Source: Bradyrhizobium sp. CSS354
Lineage (GTDB): Bacteria > Pseudomonadota > Alphaproteobacteria > Rhizobiales > Xanthobacteraceae
Length of the DNA: 64,000 nucleotides
NCBI RefSeq assembly: GCF_029051725.1
Contig: NZ_JAACFU010000005.1
Coordinates: 310,001-374,000 of the forward strand
Direction: 5' to 3'
Shown here: piece by piece, positions 44,149-52,526 of the stretch
Numbering within the stretch: position 1 is the stretch's first letter
How the letters are laid out: every line of letters begins with the position of its first letter
Translations under genes and position numbers: made by a program
The notes under the pieces: model-generated
Database searches by the model: none
What the model was told of the DNA's origin: nothing
Seen by the model: the letters and a program-made list of their open reading frames with translations, nothing else

Positions 44149-46428
44149 ATGTCCGGTATTGTTCTCTCTGCGTCGGTTCGTCAGAACCTGCTGTCTCTCC
44201 AGTCCACCGCTGATCTTCTCGCCACCACACAGAACCGTCTGTCGACCGGCAAGAGCGTCAACTCGGCCCTGGACAATCCCACCAACTTCTTTACGGCACA
44301 GTCGCTCGACAACCGCGCCAGCGACATCAACAATCTGCTCGACGGCATCGCCAACGGCGTGCAGGTGCTGCAGGCCGCCAACACCGGCCTGACCTCGCTG
44401 CAGAAGCTGATCGACTCCGCGAAGTCGATCGCCAACCAGGCGCTGCAGACCACCGTCGGCTACTCCACCAAGTCGAACGTCTCCACCACGATCGCGGGTG
44501 CGACGGCGGCGGACCTGCGCGGCACCACGAGCTTCGCCAGCGCGACCGCGAGCAGCAACGTGCTCTATAACGGCACCGCCGGCGGCACCACGGCGGCAAC
44601 CGGCACCACGACGCTCGGCGCCACCATCGGCTCCTTTGCCAGCACCGGCGCAACGGCCGGCGACGGCACCACGGCCCTGGCCGGCACCATCACGCTGATC
44701 GCCACCAACGGCACGACCGCAACCGGCCTGTCCGGCAACGCCCAGCCCGCCGACGGCGACACGCTGACCGTGAACGGCAAGACCATCACGTTCCGCTCGG
44801 GCGCCGCTCCAGCCTCGACCGCGGTTGCGTCCGGTTCGGGCGTGAGCGGCAATCTCGTCACCGACGGCAGCGGCAACACCATCGTTTATCTCGGCACCGC
44901 GGCTACCCCGGCTGCGAACGTCAACGATCTGTTGACCGCAATCGATCTCGCCAGCGGCGTGAAAACGGTGTCCATCACCGCGGGTGCAGCGACGTTTGCC
45001 ACCAGCGTCGGCCAGACCGCTTCGACCGCTGCTGGCGGCGCCGTCACGCTGAAGAGCTCGACGGGTGCGGATCTGAGCGTCACCGGCAAGGCCGACCTGC
45101 TGAAGGCCCTCGCCCTGACGACATCTTCCGGTGCAGGCAATGCGAGCGTGTCCGTCAACCGGACCACGACCGCAGCCTCGCTAGGCGCGACCATCGCCGA
45201 CGGTTCGACGCTGAACGTCGACGGTCACGTCATCACCTTCAAGAACGCGCCGGTTCCGGGCTCAACCGGTGCTCCGAGCGTTCCGAGCGGCTTCGGTGCC
45301 TCCGGTAATGTCCTCACCGATGGCAACGGCAACTCGACCGTCTATCTGCAGGCAGGCACGGTCAACGACGTGCTGAAGGCGATCGACCTTGCCACCGGCG
45401 TGCAGACCGCGACGATCAACGCCAACGGCACCGCGACGCTTGCGACCGCGACAGGGCAGTCGAACTCGTCGATCAATACGTCCGGCCAGCTCAAGCTCGC
45501 GACCGGCATCAATGCCGACCTCTCGATCACGGGCTCTGGCAATGCGCTGAATGTGTTCGGGCTGGCCGGCAACACCGGCAATGCGACGGCCTTCACCGCG
45601 GCGCGCACCTCGGGCATCGGCGGCATCGCCGGCAAGACCTTGACCTTCTCCGCCTTCAACGGCGGCACGGCGGTCAATGTCACCTTCGGCGACGGCACCA
45701 ACGGCACGGTCAAGACGCTCGACCAGCTCAACACGCAGCTTCTGGCCAACAACCTCTCCGCGACGATCGACGCCAACGGCCGACTGACCATCACCGCGTC
45801 CAACGACTATGCATCCTCGACGCTCGGTTCGACGACGGCGGGCGGTGGCATCGGCGGCACGCTCACGTCGGCGCTGACCTTCTCGACGGCGTCCAACCCC
45901 GTCCAGGATGCGGTTGCACAGACGGCGCGTGCGAATCTGGTGTCTCAGTACAACAACATCCTGAACCAGATCGACACGACCTCGCAGGACTCCTCGTTCA
46001 ACGGCGTCAACCTGCTGAACGGCGACCAGCTCAAGCTGGTGTTCGACGAGACCGGCAAGTCGAGCCTCAACATCACCGGCGTGACCTACAACTCCAAGGG
46101 TCTCGGCCTCGCTGCCTTGACCGTCGGTGTCGACTTCATCGACAACGCCGCGTCCAACCGCGTGCTGACCAATCTGAACGCCGCGTCCAGCACGCTGCGC
46201 TCGGAAGCCTCGGCGCTCGGCTCGAACCTCTCGGTGGTGCAGGTGCGTCAGGACTTCAATAAGAACCTGATCAACGTGCTGCAGACCGGTTCTTCGAACC
46301 TGACGCTGGCCGATACCAACGTCGAGGCAGCCAACAGCCAGGCGCTGTCGACCCGCCAGTCCATCGCGGTTTCCGCGCTGTCGCTGGCCAACACCTCGCA
46401 GCAGAGCGTGCTCCAACTGCTCCGCTAA
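44149..46428 (+). CDS. fliC: Flagellin 3 (large type)
   Basis: 759 residues. The first about 270 residues and the C-terminal domain are almost the same as in flagellins 1 and 2. The central part from about residue 320 has diverged (TTSSGAGNASVSVNRTTTAA; GNALNVFGLAGNTGNATAF). The mosaic pattern fits gene conversion restricted to parts of the gene. Its 3' flank and terminator differ from those of flagellins 1 and 2. It should be a functional filament subunit. Confidence 0.95.
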   Translation: MSGIVLSASVRQNLLSLQSTADLLATTQNRLSTGKSVNSALDNPTNFFTAQSLDNRASDINNLLDGIANGVQVLQAANTGLTSLQKLIDSAKSIANQALQTTVGYSTKSNVSTTIAGATAADLRGTTSFASATASSNVLYNGTAGGTTAATGTTTLGATIGSFASTGATAGDGTTALAGTITLIATNGTTATGLSGNAQPADGDTLTVNGKTITFRSGAAPASTAVASGSGVSGNLVTDGSGNTIVYLGTAATPAANVNDLLTAIDLASGVKTVSITAGAATFATSVGQTASTAAGGAVTLKSSTGADLSVTGKADLLKALALTTSSGAGNASVSVNRTTTAASLGATIADGSTLNVDGHVITFKNAPVPGSTGAPSVPSGFGASGNVLTDGNGNSTVYLQAGTVNDVLKAIDLATGVQTATINANGTATLATATGQSNSSINTSGQLKLATGINADLSITGSGNALNVFGLAGNTGNATAFTAARTSGIGGIAGKTLTFSAFNGGTAVNVTFGDGTNGTVKTLDQLNTQLLANNLSATIDANGRLTITASNDYASSTLGSTTAGGGIGGTLTSALTFSTASNPVQDAVAQTARANLVSQYNNILNQIDTTSQDSSFNGVNLLNGDQLKLVFDETGKSSLNITGVTYNSKGLGLAALTVGVDFIDNAASNRVLTNLNAASSTLRSEASALGSNLSVVQVRQDFNKNLINVLQTGSSNLTLADTNVEAANSQALSTRQSIAVSALSLANTSQQSVLQLLR

Positions 46429-46456
46429 GTAGCTGGCATCACTGAATAAAACCAGA

Positions 46457-46487
46457 GCGGCGGGGTCGTTTGCCCCGCCGCTTTTTT
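46457..46487 (+). terminator. Terminator of flagellin 3
   Basis: A 9-bp stem GCGGCGGGG / CCCCGCCGC, 7-nt loop and TTTTTT, 28 nt after the stop. Confidence 0.9.
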
Positions 46488-46534
46488 GCGTCCGGAGGCG
46501 GGCAGGGGCGTTCACCGGCCATTAACCCTATCCC

Positions 46535-46550
46535 TTAAACCGGCGTTAAC
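46535..46550 (+). promoter_or_regulatory. Perfect CtrA-type box upstream of flagellin 4
   Basis: TTAAACCGGCGTTAAC is an exact TTAA-N7-TTAAC. It lies 93 nt before the start; none of the other three flagellin leaders has an exact copy in the same orientation. The leader also lacks the TTCA...GTTAG box. Confidence 0.65.
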
Positions 46551-46643
46551 CATACTTTAAAGGACAGCCTCTAAGACTGGACAAAAGCCCGCTTTCAAGA
46601 CCGCGCGGCCGATTCGTACCTGGTTCAAGAGGAAGACTCGCCA

Positions 46644-48935
46644 ATGTCCAACATCGTTCTCTCGGCGTCCGTTCGCCAGAACCTGTTGTCGCTGCAGTCG
46701 ACGGCCGACTTGCTGGCCACGACGCAGGAGCGGCTGTCGACCGGTAAGAAGGTCAACACGGCGCTCGACAATCCCACCAACTTCTTCACGGCCCAGGGGT
46801 TGGACAACCGGGCGAGCGACATCAGCAACCTGCTGGATGGCATCAACAACGGTGTGCAGGTGCTCCAGGCGGCCAACACCGGCATCACCTCGCTGCAGAA
46901 GCTGATCGACAGCGCCAAGTCGATCGCCAACCAGGCGCTCCAGACCACGGTCGGCTATTCCACCAAATCGAACGTCTCCACCACGATTCCCGGTGCGACG
47001 CCCGCCGACCTCCGCGGCACGACCTCATATGCGAGCGCGACCGCCAAGAGCAACGTGCTCTATACCGGCGCAGCCGGTGGCGTCACCCCGGTCACGGGAA
47101 CCGCCGCGCTCGGCGCCTCGCTCGGCTCGACCGCCGGCGCCTTTACCGGCACAGCGGCGCTCGCCGCCGACGGCACCACCGCACTGTCCGGTACCGCCAC
47201 GCTGCTCGGCACGACCGCATCTACCACCTTCAGCACGGCGCCCGCGGACGGCGACACCCTCACGGTCAACGGCAAGACCATCACCTTCCGCACCGGTATC
47301 GCTCCGAGCACGCAGCCGACCGGCTGGGGCCTCGACGCCAGCGGACACATCGCCACGGACGGTAACGGCAATTCGATCGTCTATGAGGGAACGGCGGCTG
47401 CGCCCGGCGCGACCGTCAACGACGTTCTCAGCGCGATCGACCTCGCCAGCGGCGTCAAGACCGCGGCCATCAGCGCAGGCGCCGCAACCATCGCTGTCAG
47501 CGGCTCGGCCGGTCCTGTCGGAACGCTCCAGGTGGCATCGTCCATCTCGGGAGGCGGCGCGGTTACGCTGAAGAGCTCGACCGGTGCCGATTTGAGTGTG
47601 ACGGGCAAGGCCGATTTCCTCAACAAGCTCGGTCTGACCGCGGCGACCGGTGCAGGCAATGCCAGCGTCACTGCGGCCCGATCGACCACCGCGGGCTCGC
47701 TCGGCTCTCTCGTTCAAGACGGCTCGACGCTGAACATCGACGGCCACACCATCACCTTCAAGAACGCCCAGACGCCCCAGTCGGCGATCAGCGTGACCTC
47801 CGGTGGCGTCAACGGCAACATCGTCACCGACGGCAACGGCAATTCGACCGTCTACATCCAGAGCGCGACGCTTACCGACTTGCTCAACTCGATCGACCTC
47901 GCCACCGGCGTCAAGACCGCCAGCATCTTCAACGGCGCGGCGACGCTGTCGACCACCGCGGGCCAGATCCCCTCGTCGGTCAACAGCAGCGGTCAGCTTG
48001 CGCTCTCCACCGGCATCAACGCCGACCTGTCGATCACCGGCACAGGGAATGCGCTCAACGCATTCGGTCTCAGCGGCAATACGGGAACGGCGACCGCTTT
48101 CGCCGCCGCGCGCAACTCCGGTGTCGGCGGCGTCAGCGGCAAGACGCTGACTTTCACGTCCTTCAACGGCGGCACGCCGGTGAACGTCACCTTCGGCGAC
48201 GGCACCAACGGCACCGTCAAGACGCTCGACCAGCTCAATGTGCAGCTTCAGGCCAACCACCTGACGGCGACGATCGATGCCAACGGCGTGCTGACGGTCA
48301 CCACCGTCAACGAATACGCATCCTCGACCCTCGGCTCGACTGCCGCCGGCGGAACGGTCGGCGGTACGATCACGGGCGTGCTGGCCTTTACCACCGCGCA
48401 GCCCCCGATTCAGGATCCCGTCGCGCAGACCGCGCGCTCCGGCCTGGTCAGCCAGTTCAACAACATCCTGGCGCAGATCGACACGACCTCGCAGGACTCG
48501 TCCTTCAACGGCGTCAACCTGCTCAACGGCGACACGCTGAAGCTGGTCTTCAACGAGAACGGCAGCTCGACGCTCGGTATCAACGGCGTGGTGTTCAACG
48601 CGGCCGGCCTCGGTCTCAGCAATCTCGTTCCGGGCACGGACTTCATCGACAACGGTGCAACCAACAAGGTGCTGGCCAGCCTGAATGCCGCTTCGAGCAC
48701 GCTGCGCTCCGAGGGTTCGTCGCTCGGTTCGAATCTGTCGATCGTGCAGGTGCGTCAGGACTTCTCCAAGAACTTGATCAACGTTCTGCAGACCGGCTCG
48801 TCCAATCTGACGCTGGCCGACACCAACGAGGAAGCGGCGAACAGCCAGGCGCTGTCGACCCGCCAGTCGATCGCGGTGTCCGCGCTGTCGCTGGCCAACC
48901 AGTCGCAACAGAGCGTGCTGCAGCTGCTCCGCTAA
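46644..48935 (+). CDS. fliC: Flagellin 4 (large type, divergent)
   Basis: 763 residues. The end domains are strongly conserved (SASVRQNLLSLQSTADLLAT; SQALSTRQSIAVSALSLANQ), but the middle is the most divergent of the four. It has extra residues in the first module (AADGTTALSGTATLLGTTAS) and a distinct loop (SGSAGPVGTLQVASSISGGG). The leader lacks the shared flagellin box and the ACCAGAAGGGTAA element and carries a CtrA box instead. It may be a minor or hook-proximal flagellin with different timing; that is inference from the promoter. Confidence 0.94.
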   Translation: MSNIVLSASVRQNLLSLQSTADLLATTQERLSTGKKVNTALDNPTNFFTAQGLDNRASDISNLLDGINNGVQVLQAANTGITSLQKLIDSAKSIANQALQTTVGYSTKSNVSTTIPGATPADLRGTTSYASATAKSNVLYTGAAGGVTPVTGTAALGASLGSTAGAFTGTAALAADGTTALSGTATLLGTTASTTFSTAPADGDTLTVNGKTITFRTGIAPSTQPTGWGLDASGHIATDGNGNSIVYEGTAAAPGATVNDVLSAIDLASGVKTAAISAGAATIAVSGSAGPVGTLQVASSISGGGAVTLKSSTGADLSVTGKADFLNKLGLTAATGAGNASVTAARSTTAGSLGSLVQDGSTLNIDGHTITFKNAQTPQSAISVTSGGVNGNIVTDGNGNSTVYIQSATLTDLLNSIDLATGVKTASIFNGAATLSTTAGQIPSSVNSSGQLALSTGINADLSITGTGNALNAFGLSGNTGTATAFAAARNSGVGGVSGKTLTFTSFNGGTPVNVTFGDGTNGTVKTLDQLNVQLQANHLTATIDANGVLTVTTVNEYASSTLGSTAAGGTVGGTITGVLAFTTAQPPIQDPVAQTARSGLVSQFNNILAQIDTTSQDSSFNGVNLLNGDTLKLVFNENGSSTLGINGVVFNAAGLGLSNLVPGTDFIDNGATNKVLASLNAASSTLRSEGSSLGSNLSIVQVRQDFSKNLINVLQTGSSNLTLADTNEEAANSQALSTRQSIAVSALSLANQSQQSVLQLLR

Positions 48936-48966
48936 TTTCGCGGCGCAAGATCACTCATCGATTTCG

Positions 48967-48997
48967 CGGCGGGGCTAACGCTCCGCCGTTTATTTTA
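48967..48997 (+). terminator. Terminator of flagellin 4
   Basis: A 9-bp stem CGGCGGGGC / GCTCCGCCG with one G-U pair, TAAC loop, then TTTATTTTA. Confidence 0.85.
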
Positions 48998-49226
48998 GGG
49001 AGATCGCTAAGGCAGGATTAGCTGAGATCGACGCGCACAACGCGTGACGTGTTTACAGCGTGCACATGCGCGTCTAGCTTCACGATGACGAAGAACTCCG
49101 AGACCCGTAATAATCCGGAGTGCTTCCAAGCACACATGTAAGCAAATCTTAAGCGGTGCTGCCTAGGGTCGGGAAAGAAATCCTTAAGCGCGTTCAACGG
49201 GCTAGGTAACCTCCAGGGTGTGATTG

Positions 49227-49595
49227 ATGTCGAATTCCGCTGCCTCGGCCTACGCGCGTGTTGCAACGACCACCGCATCTCCTCGCGACATCGAAGCGCA
49301 GACCCTGCTCAAGGCAGCGAACAAGCTTCAGGATGCGATCAACAGCGCCGAGCCGTTCAGTGAGCAGACCACGCAGGCCCTGATGTTCAATCGCAAGCTC
49401 TGGACGATTTTCCTGAGCGAGGCCATGCGCGAGAACAATCCGCAGCCGATCGACGTCCGGCAGAAGATCGCCAACATCAGCGTGTTCGTGCTGAGCCAGA
49501 CCGCCGCGCTGCAGATGAGCCCGCAGTTCGATCACTTCCGTCCGCTGATCGAGATCAACCGCAATATCGCCGCTGGTCTGTCCGGCCGTCCGTGA
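49227..49595 (+). CDS. flaF: Flagellin synthesis regulator FlaF
   Basis: 122 residues. ASPRDIEAQTLLKAANKLQD, ALMFNRKLWTIFLSEAMREN and LPxxxRxxIANISVFVL-type residues (here DVRQKIANISVFVLS) match FlaF. In Caulobacter FlaF is needed for flagellin secretion and works against FlbT. It follows the last flagellin after a 291-nt gap with its own leader. The stop overlaps a possible small gene (GTGA). ATG 49227 is preferred over the TTG one codon earlier. Confidence 0.93.
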   Translation: MSNSAASAYARVATTTASPRDIEAQTLLKAANKLQDAINSAEPFSEQTTQALMFNRKLWTIFLSEAMRENNPQPIDVRQKIANISVFVLSQTAALQMSPQFDHFRPLIEINRNIAAGLSGRP

Positions 49596-49735
49596 TCGAG
49601 CACGGCTCGTTCCGCTTCGGCAATACCAAGTTCATGCTGACGGATAGCGGCAAGGCGCAGATCAAGAACGTCGTCACCGATCCCGCGACCGGTTCGAGCG
49701 ATCTCGATGTTGCCGTTGCGACGCTCGACGCCTGA
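49592..49735 (+). CDS. Possible 47-aa protein overlapping the flaF stop
   Basis: The GTG start overlaps the flaF TGA (GTGA), the geometry of translational coupling. The product begins VIEHGSFRFGNTKFMLTDSG and ends DLDVAVATLDA. Third codon positions are mostly G or C, like the neighbouring genes, and the peptide has a balanced beta-type composition. No family was recognised. ATG 49634 is a less likely internal start. It ends 3 nt before the convergent FlaG-like gene. Confidence 0.45.
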   Translation: MIEHGSFRFGNTKFMLTDSGKAQIKNVVTDPATGSSDLDVAVATLDA

Positions 49736-49738
49736 TCG

Positions 49739-50098
49739 TCAGGCGCTGCGGTCGGTACTTGCCGGACGCGAGGGCTCGGATTTCAAATCCTGCGCATGGA
49801 AATAGGCCCGCCGGCGTAGCATTGCTTCGTCGGGGAACTGGTTGACCACCGCGTCGGTCCTGTCGTTGACGACCTGGAAGACGAACGACGCCGCCGCCTG
49901 GTCGAACACGACCTGGCGTGAGACGTTCTCGTTGCTTCGCAAATCATTACGTGCAGGCGCGCTCGCATCGCCGGCGACCACTGTCTGGCTGACGGGCAGA
50001 TCGGTTTGCACGGCCTCGTTCGCCGCCGCATTCGACGTCGTTACGATCTGCATGGCGGCCGGTATCCCCACCGGCCTGATGCTGAAATCTGTACTCAT
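49739..50098 (-). CDS. FlaG-like flagellar protein
   Basis: 119 residues. A disordered N-terminal half (Ala/Asn/Ser-rich) precedes a segment ASFVFQVVNDRTDAVVNQFP, followed by DEAMLRRRAYFHAQ. This fits the FlaG pattern of a beta hairpin V-V-D-x-x-T-x-x-V-x-x-x-P-x-E. FlaG proteins influence filament length. The location among flagellar genes supports this. It is convergent with flaF and lies downstream of the flgI group on the same strand. Confidence 0.65.
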   Translation of the reverse strand: MSTDFSIRPVGIPAAMQIVTTSNAAANEAVQTDLPVSQTVVAGDASAPARNDLRSNENVSRQVVFDQAAASFVFQVVNDRTDAVVNQFPDEAMLRRRAYFHAQDLKSEPSRPASTDRSA

Positions 50099-50257
50099 GG
50101 CAGCCTCCTGGTTGCCTCACGTGAGTCAAATCCCAACCCCTCTCAATACGCAACCATGGAACACCGGGATTGAACATCCGGTAAGGAAACGTGCCTAACC
50201 GCGCGACGATGTTGCCGCGCGACTTTTCGTAAAATTGTCGCTTGTTCTTGCGCGCGC

Positions 50258-50755
50258 TCAGAGCGAGCGGCTGACCGCGAGCGGCGTGATGTGGCGCGGG
50301 CCCGGCGCGGCGCGTCGTCCCGCGGCCGTATAGGTGTTCGGCACGTTGCGCTTCTGGATCTCGGCGTTGACGCCGCGCACGACGCTCTCCGAGACCGCGT
50401 GAGCGGTTGCGAGCACGGTAAGGTTGACCTGGAGCATCGCGCGGAATGCATCGTGGTGCCGATGCAGCGTTGAGAGCAGTTCGGGCGCGGATTTGGCGAG
50501 CTGGGCCTGGTTCGCCTTCAACTGGGTGACGGCGCCGACATAGTTTCGCGACAACTCCTGCTTCGTGCTCTCGAGGGTCATCGCCTCGCGGACCTGACCG
50601 GCGCGCACGAGCTCGGTCTCGCGCTCGATCAGGCCGAGCAGCGCACTCATCGCATCCATCAACTGCTCGGCGATCTTGCGCGCCTCGGCGCTGCCGGGTG
50701 CGGTGTTCGGGCGCTGCGCTTGCACCGGCTGACGCGAGGCGTTGAAGTGGTTCAT
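50258..50755 (-). CDS. flgN: FlgN-like flagellar export chaperone
   Basis: 165 residues, mainly helical. SAEARKIAEQLMDAMSALLG, LIERETELVRAGQVREAMTL and TKQELSRNYVGAVTQLKANQ match the FlgN fold of two long helices, with an Arg-rich C-terminal end. FlgN carries the junction proteins FlgK and FlgL to the export gate. It is the third gene after flgI and the flgJ-like gene, 11 nt downstream. ATG 50755 removes an Arg-rich upstream stretch that overlaps flgJ. Confidence 0.75.
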   Translation of the reverse strand: MNHFNASRQPVQAQRPNTAPGSAEARKIAEQLMDAMSALLGLIERETELVRAGQVREAMTLESTKQELSRNYVGAVTQLKANQAQLAKSAPELLSTLHRHHDAFRAMLQVNLTVLATAHAVSESVVRGVNAEIQKRNVPNTYTAAGRRAAPGPRHITPLAVSRSL

Positions 50756-50766
50756 CTCGTTTGACC

Positions 50767-51132
50767 TTATGCCGTGCGGATCGTTTTTGCCTGCTGCATG
50801 ATCAGGGTGCGATAGACGTCGGTGGCGATGCCGACGCCGCCGGCGTTGGCGAAATTCTTGGAATATTGCTCGGTCAGCATCGAGCGCCACACGCCGGTGC
50901 CAGGCGTGTCGCCGAACGGGCCATCGCCCTTCAGGCCCGAGGTCATCTGCGAGAACATGCTGTTGAGGAACATCGCCTCGAAGTCGGTGGCGATCTTCTG
51001 TGCCTTGGCCTGCTGCTTCGGCGGGACCTTCTGCAGTGCTGCGGCGAGATCGAAGTCCGGCCGGCCGTTGCGGCTCTCCACCGAGAAGGCGGAGCTGGCG
51101 ACCCGTGCGGTGTTGACCATGCCGGTCTGCAT
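50767..51132 (-). CDS. flgJ: FlgJ-type rod-capping protein (N-terminal domain only)
   Basis: 121 residues with the rod-binding signature FEAMFLNSMFSQMTSGLKGD, then GVWRSMLTEQYSKNFANAGG and GIATDVYRTLIMQQ. Only the scaffold domain is present; the muramidase domain of enterobacterial FlgJ is missing, as is usual in Alphaproteobacteria. It helps rod assembly. Its ATG overlaps the flgI stop (TGATG), so translation is coupled. Confidence 0.88.
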   Translation of the reverse strand: MQTGMVNTARVASSAFSVESRNGRPDFDLAAALQKVPPKQQAKAQKIATDFEAMFLNSMFSQMTSGLKGDGPFGDTPGTGVWRSMLTEQYSKNFANAGGVGIATDVYRTLIMQQAKTIRTA

Positions 51133-52256
51133 CACATCACCTCGATGTCGGCTTCGATCGCGCCGGCGGCCTTGATCGCCTGGAGGATGCTGATCATGTC
51201 GCGCGGGCCGATGCCGAGGCCGTTGAGACCGTCCACGAGCTGCTGCAGCGAGATGCCGTCCTTGACGACGGCCAGCTTCTTGCCGTCCTCGGTGACGGTG
51301 ACGCTGCTGCGCGGCGCGACCACGGTGCGCCCCCGCGACAGCGGGTTGGGCTGGCTCACCTGCGGGCTCTCGGAGATCGTGACGGTGAGGTTGCCCTGTG
51401 CGACCGCAACGGTGGCGACGCGGACGTCGCGGCCCATCACGATGATGCCACTGCGTTCGTCGATGATGATCTTGGCGGCGAGATCCGGATCGACCTGGAG
51501 CTGCTCGATCTCGGTGAGAAAGGCGACGACGTTACCCTTGAACTCCGGCGGGATCGCAAGCTGCACGGTCGATGGGTCAATCGGCTCGGCGGTCTTGACG
51601 CCGAGATAATCGTTGATCGCAGCGGCGATCCGCTTGGCCGTGGTGAAGTCGGCATTGCGCAGCGCAAGGCGGACGTTCGGCAGGCGATTGAGCGCGAACT
51701 CGATCTCGCGCTCGATGATGGCACCGTTGACGATGCGTCCGACGGTCGGAACGCCACGCACGATTTTCGCCGCCTCGCCCTCGGCCTGGAAGCCGGAGAT
51801 CGCGAGCGAGCCCTGTGCGACCGAGTAGACGTTGCCGTCGGCGCCGAGCAGGGGGGTGACGAGCAGGGTGCCGCCCTGGAGATTCTTGGCGTCGCCAAGC
51901 GCGGAGACGGTGACGTCCATGCGCGTGCCCTGGGTGGCGAAGGCCGGCAGATTGCCTGTCACCATCACGGCGGCGACGTTGCCGGTGCGGATGGTGGCGC
52001 CGCGGATGTTGACGCCCATGCGCTCGAGCATCGCTTGCAGCGACTGCTTGGTGAAGGGGATGTTGTTGAGGGTGTCGCCGGTGCCGTTGAGGCCGACGAC
52101 GAGGCCGTAGCCGATGAGCTGGTTCTGCCGCACGCCTTCGATGTTGGCGAGATCCTTGATGCGCGATGTCGCGCATGCAGAATTGACCGAGAGCACCAGC
52201 GCTGACAGCGCGGCGCAGGCCACTCCCACAAGTCTCACCCAACGAACGCTTGGCAT
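51132..52256 (-). CDS. flgI: Flagellar P-ring protein FlgI
   Basis: 374 residues with a signal peptide (VGVACAALSALVLSVNSACA). The mature start SRIKDLANIEGVRQNQLIGY, LVVGLNGTGDTLNN and the C-terminal LQQLVDGLNGLGIGPRDMIS are typical FlgI. It forms the periplasmic P ring around the rod, with FlgA as chaperone (encoded at 56978-58117). A sigma-54 type site lies about 75-90 nt upstream. GGAG 6 nt before ATG 52256 supports the start. It heads a run of flgI, flgJ and flgN. Confidence 0.94.
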   Translation of the reverse strand: MPSVRWVRLVGVACAALSALVLSVNSACATSRIKDLANIEGVRQNQLIGYGLVVGLNGTGDTLNNIPFTKQSLQAMLERMGVNIRGATIRTGNVAAVMVTGNLPAFATQGTRMDVTVSALGDAKNLQGGTLLVTPLLGADGNVYSVAQGSLAISGFQAEGEAAKIVRGVPTVGRIVNGAIIEREIEFALNRLPNVRLALRNADFTTAKRIAAAINDYLGVKTAEPIDPSTVQLAIPPEFKGNVVAFLTEIEQLQVDPDLAAKIIIDERSGIIVMGRDVRVATVAVAQGNLTVTISESPQVSQPNPLSRGRTVVAPRSSVTVTEDGKKLAVVKDGISLQQLVDGLNGLGIGPRDMISILQAIKAAGAIEADIEVM

Positions 52257-52330
52257 CCTCTGCTCCCCGAGGCTCCTCAAATCGAAGGACCATCACGACA
52301 CTCCCATGACGAGCTGGTCCGACGCTGTCC

Positions 52331-52348
52331 TTGCGAGCGCTGTGCCAA
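52331..52348 (-). promoter_or_regulatory. Sigma-54 type promoter of the flgI operon
   Basis: On the minus strand TTGGCACAGCGCTCGCAA has GG-N10-GC spacing and the full TTGGCAC; the -12 is TCGC instead of TTGC, as in the flgF promoter. Transcription would start about 65 nt before flgI. Confidence 0.6.
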
Positions 52349-52465
52349 CTCGGGGCAGCGGGGGTAGGTAGCTGAATAGGTTGAATAAATCTGTTTCGAG
52401 CGATCTCAGCCTGTGTTGTCCCTGAGGAGCGAAACTGCCGCCTGTCGGCAGATTTTGCCGGGCTG

Positions 52466-52481
52466 TTTACGGGCCGTTAAC
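52466..52481 (+). promoter_or_regulatory. Near-consensus CtrA box upstream of fliX
   Basis: TTTACGGGCCGTTAAC matches TTAA-N7-TTAAC with one change and lies 46 nt before fliX. In Caulobacter fliX is under CtrA control. Confidence 0.5.
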
Positions 52482-52526
52482 CATAAAACGGCGAATGTGG
52501 CGCATCGATCACCCGGATTGCTTCCG

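Noticed and set aside
38912..48935. Regularly repeated DNA across 10 kb that could suggest a repeat array or CRISPR.
   Set aside because: The repetition is at gene and domain scale (about 2.6 kb period and internal modules) and is explained by tandem flagellin genes; no short repeat-spacer pattern.
50200..50235. CCGCGCGAC repeated twice after the flgN-like gene, considered as a terminator hairpin.
   Set aside because: The copies are direct repeats, not inverted, so no stem forms.
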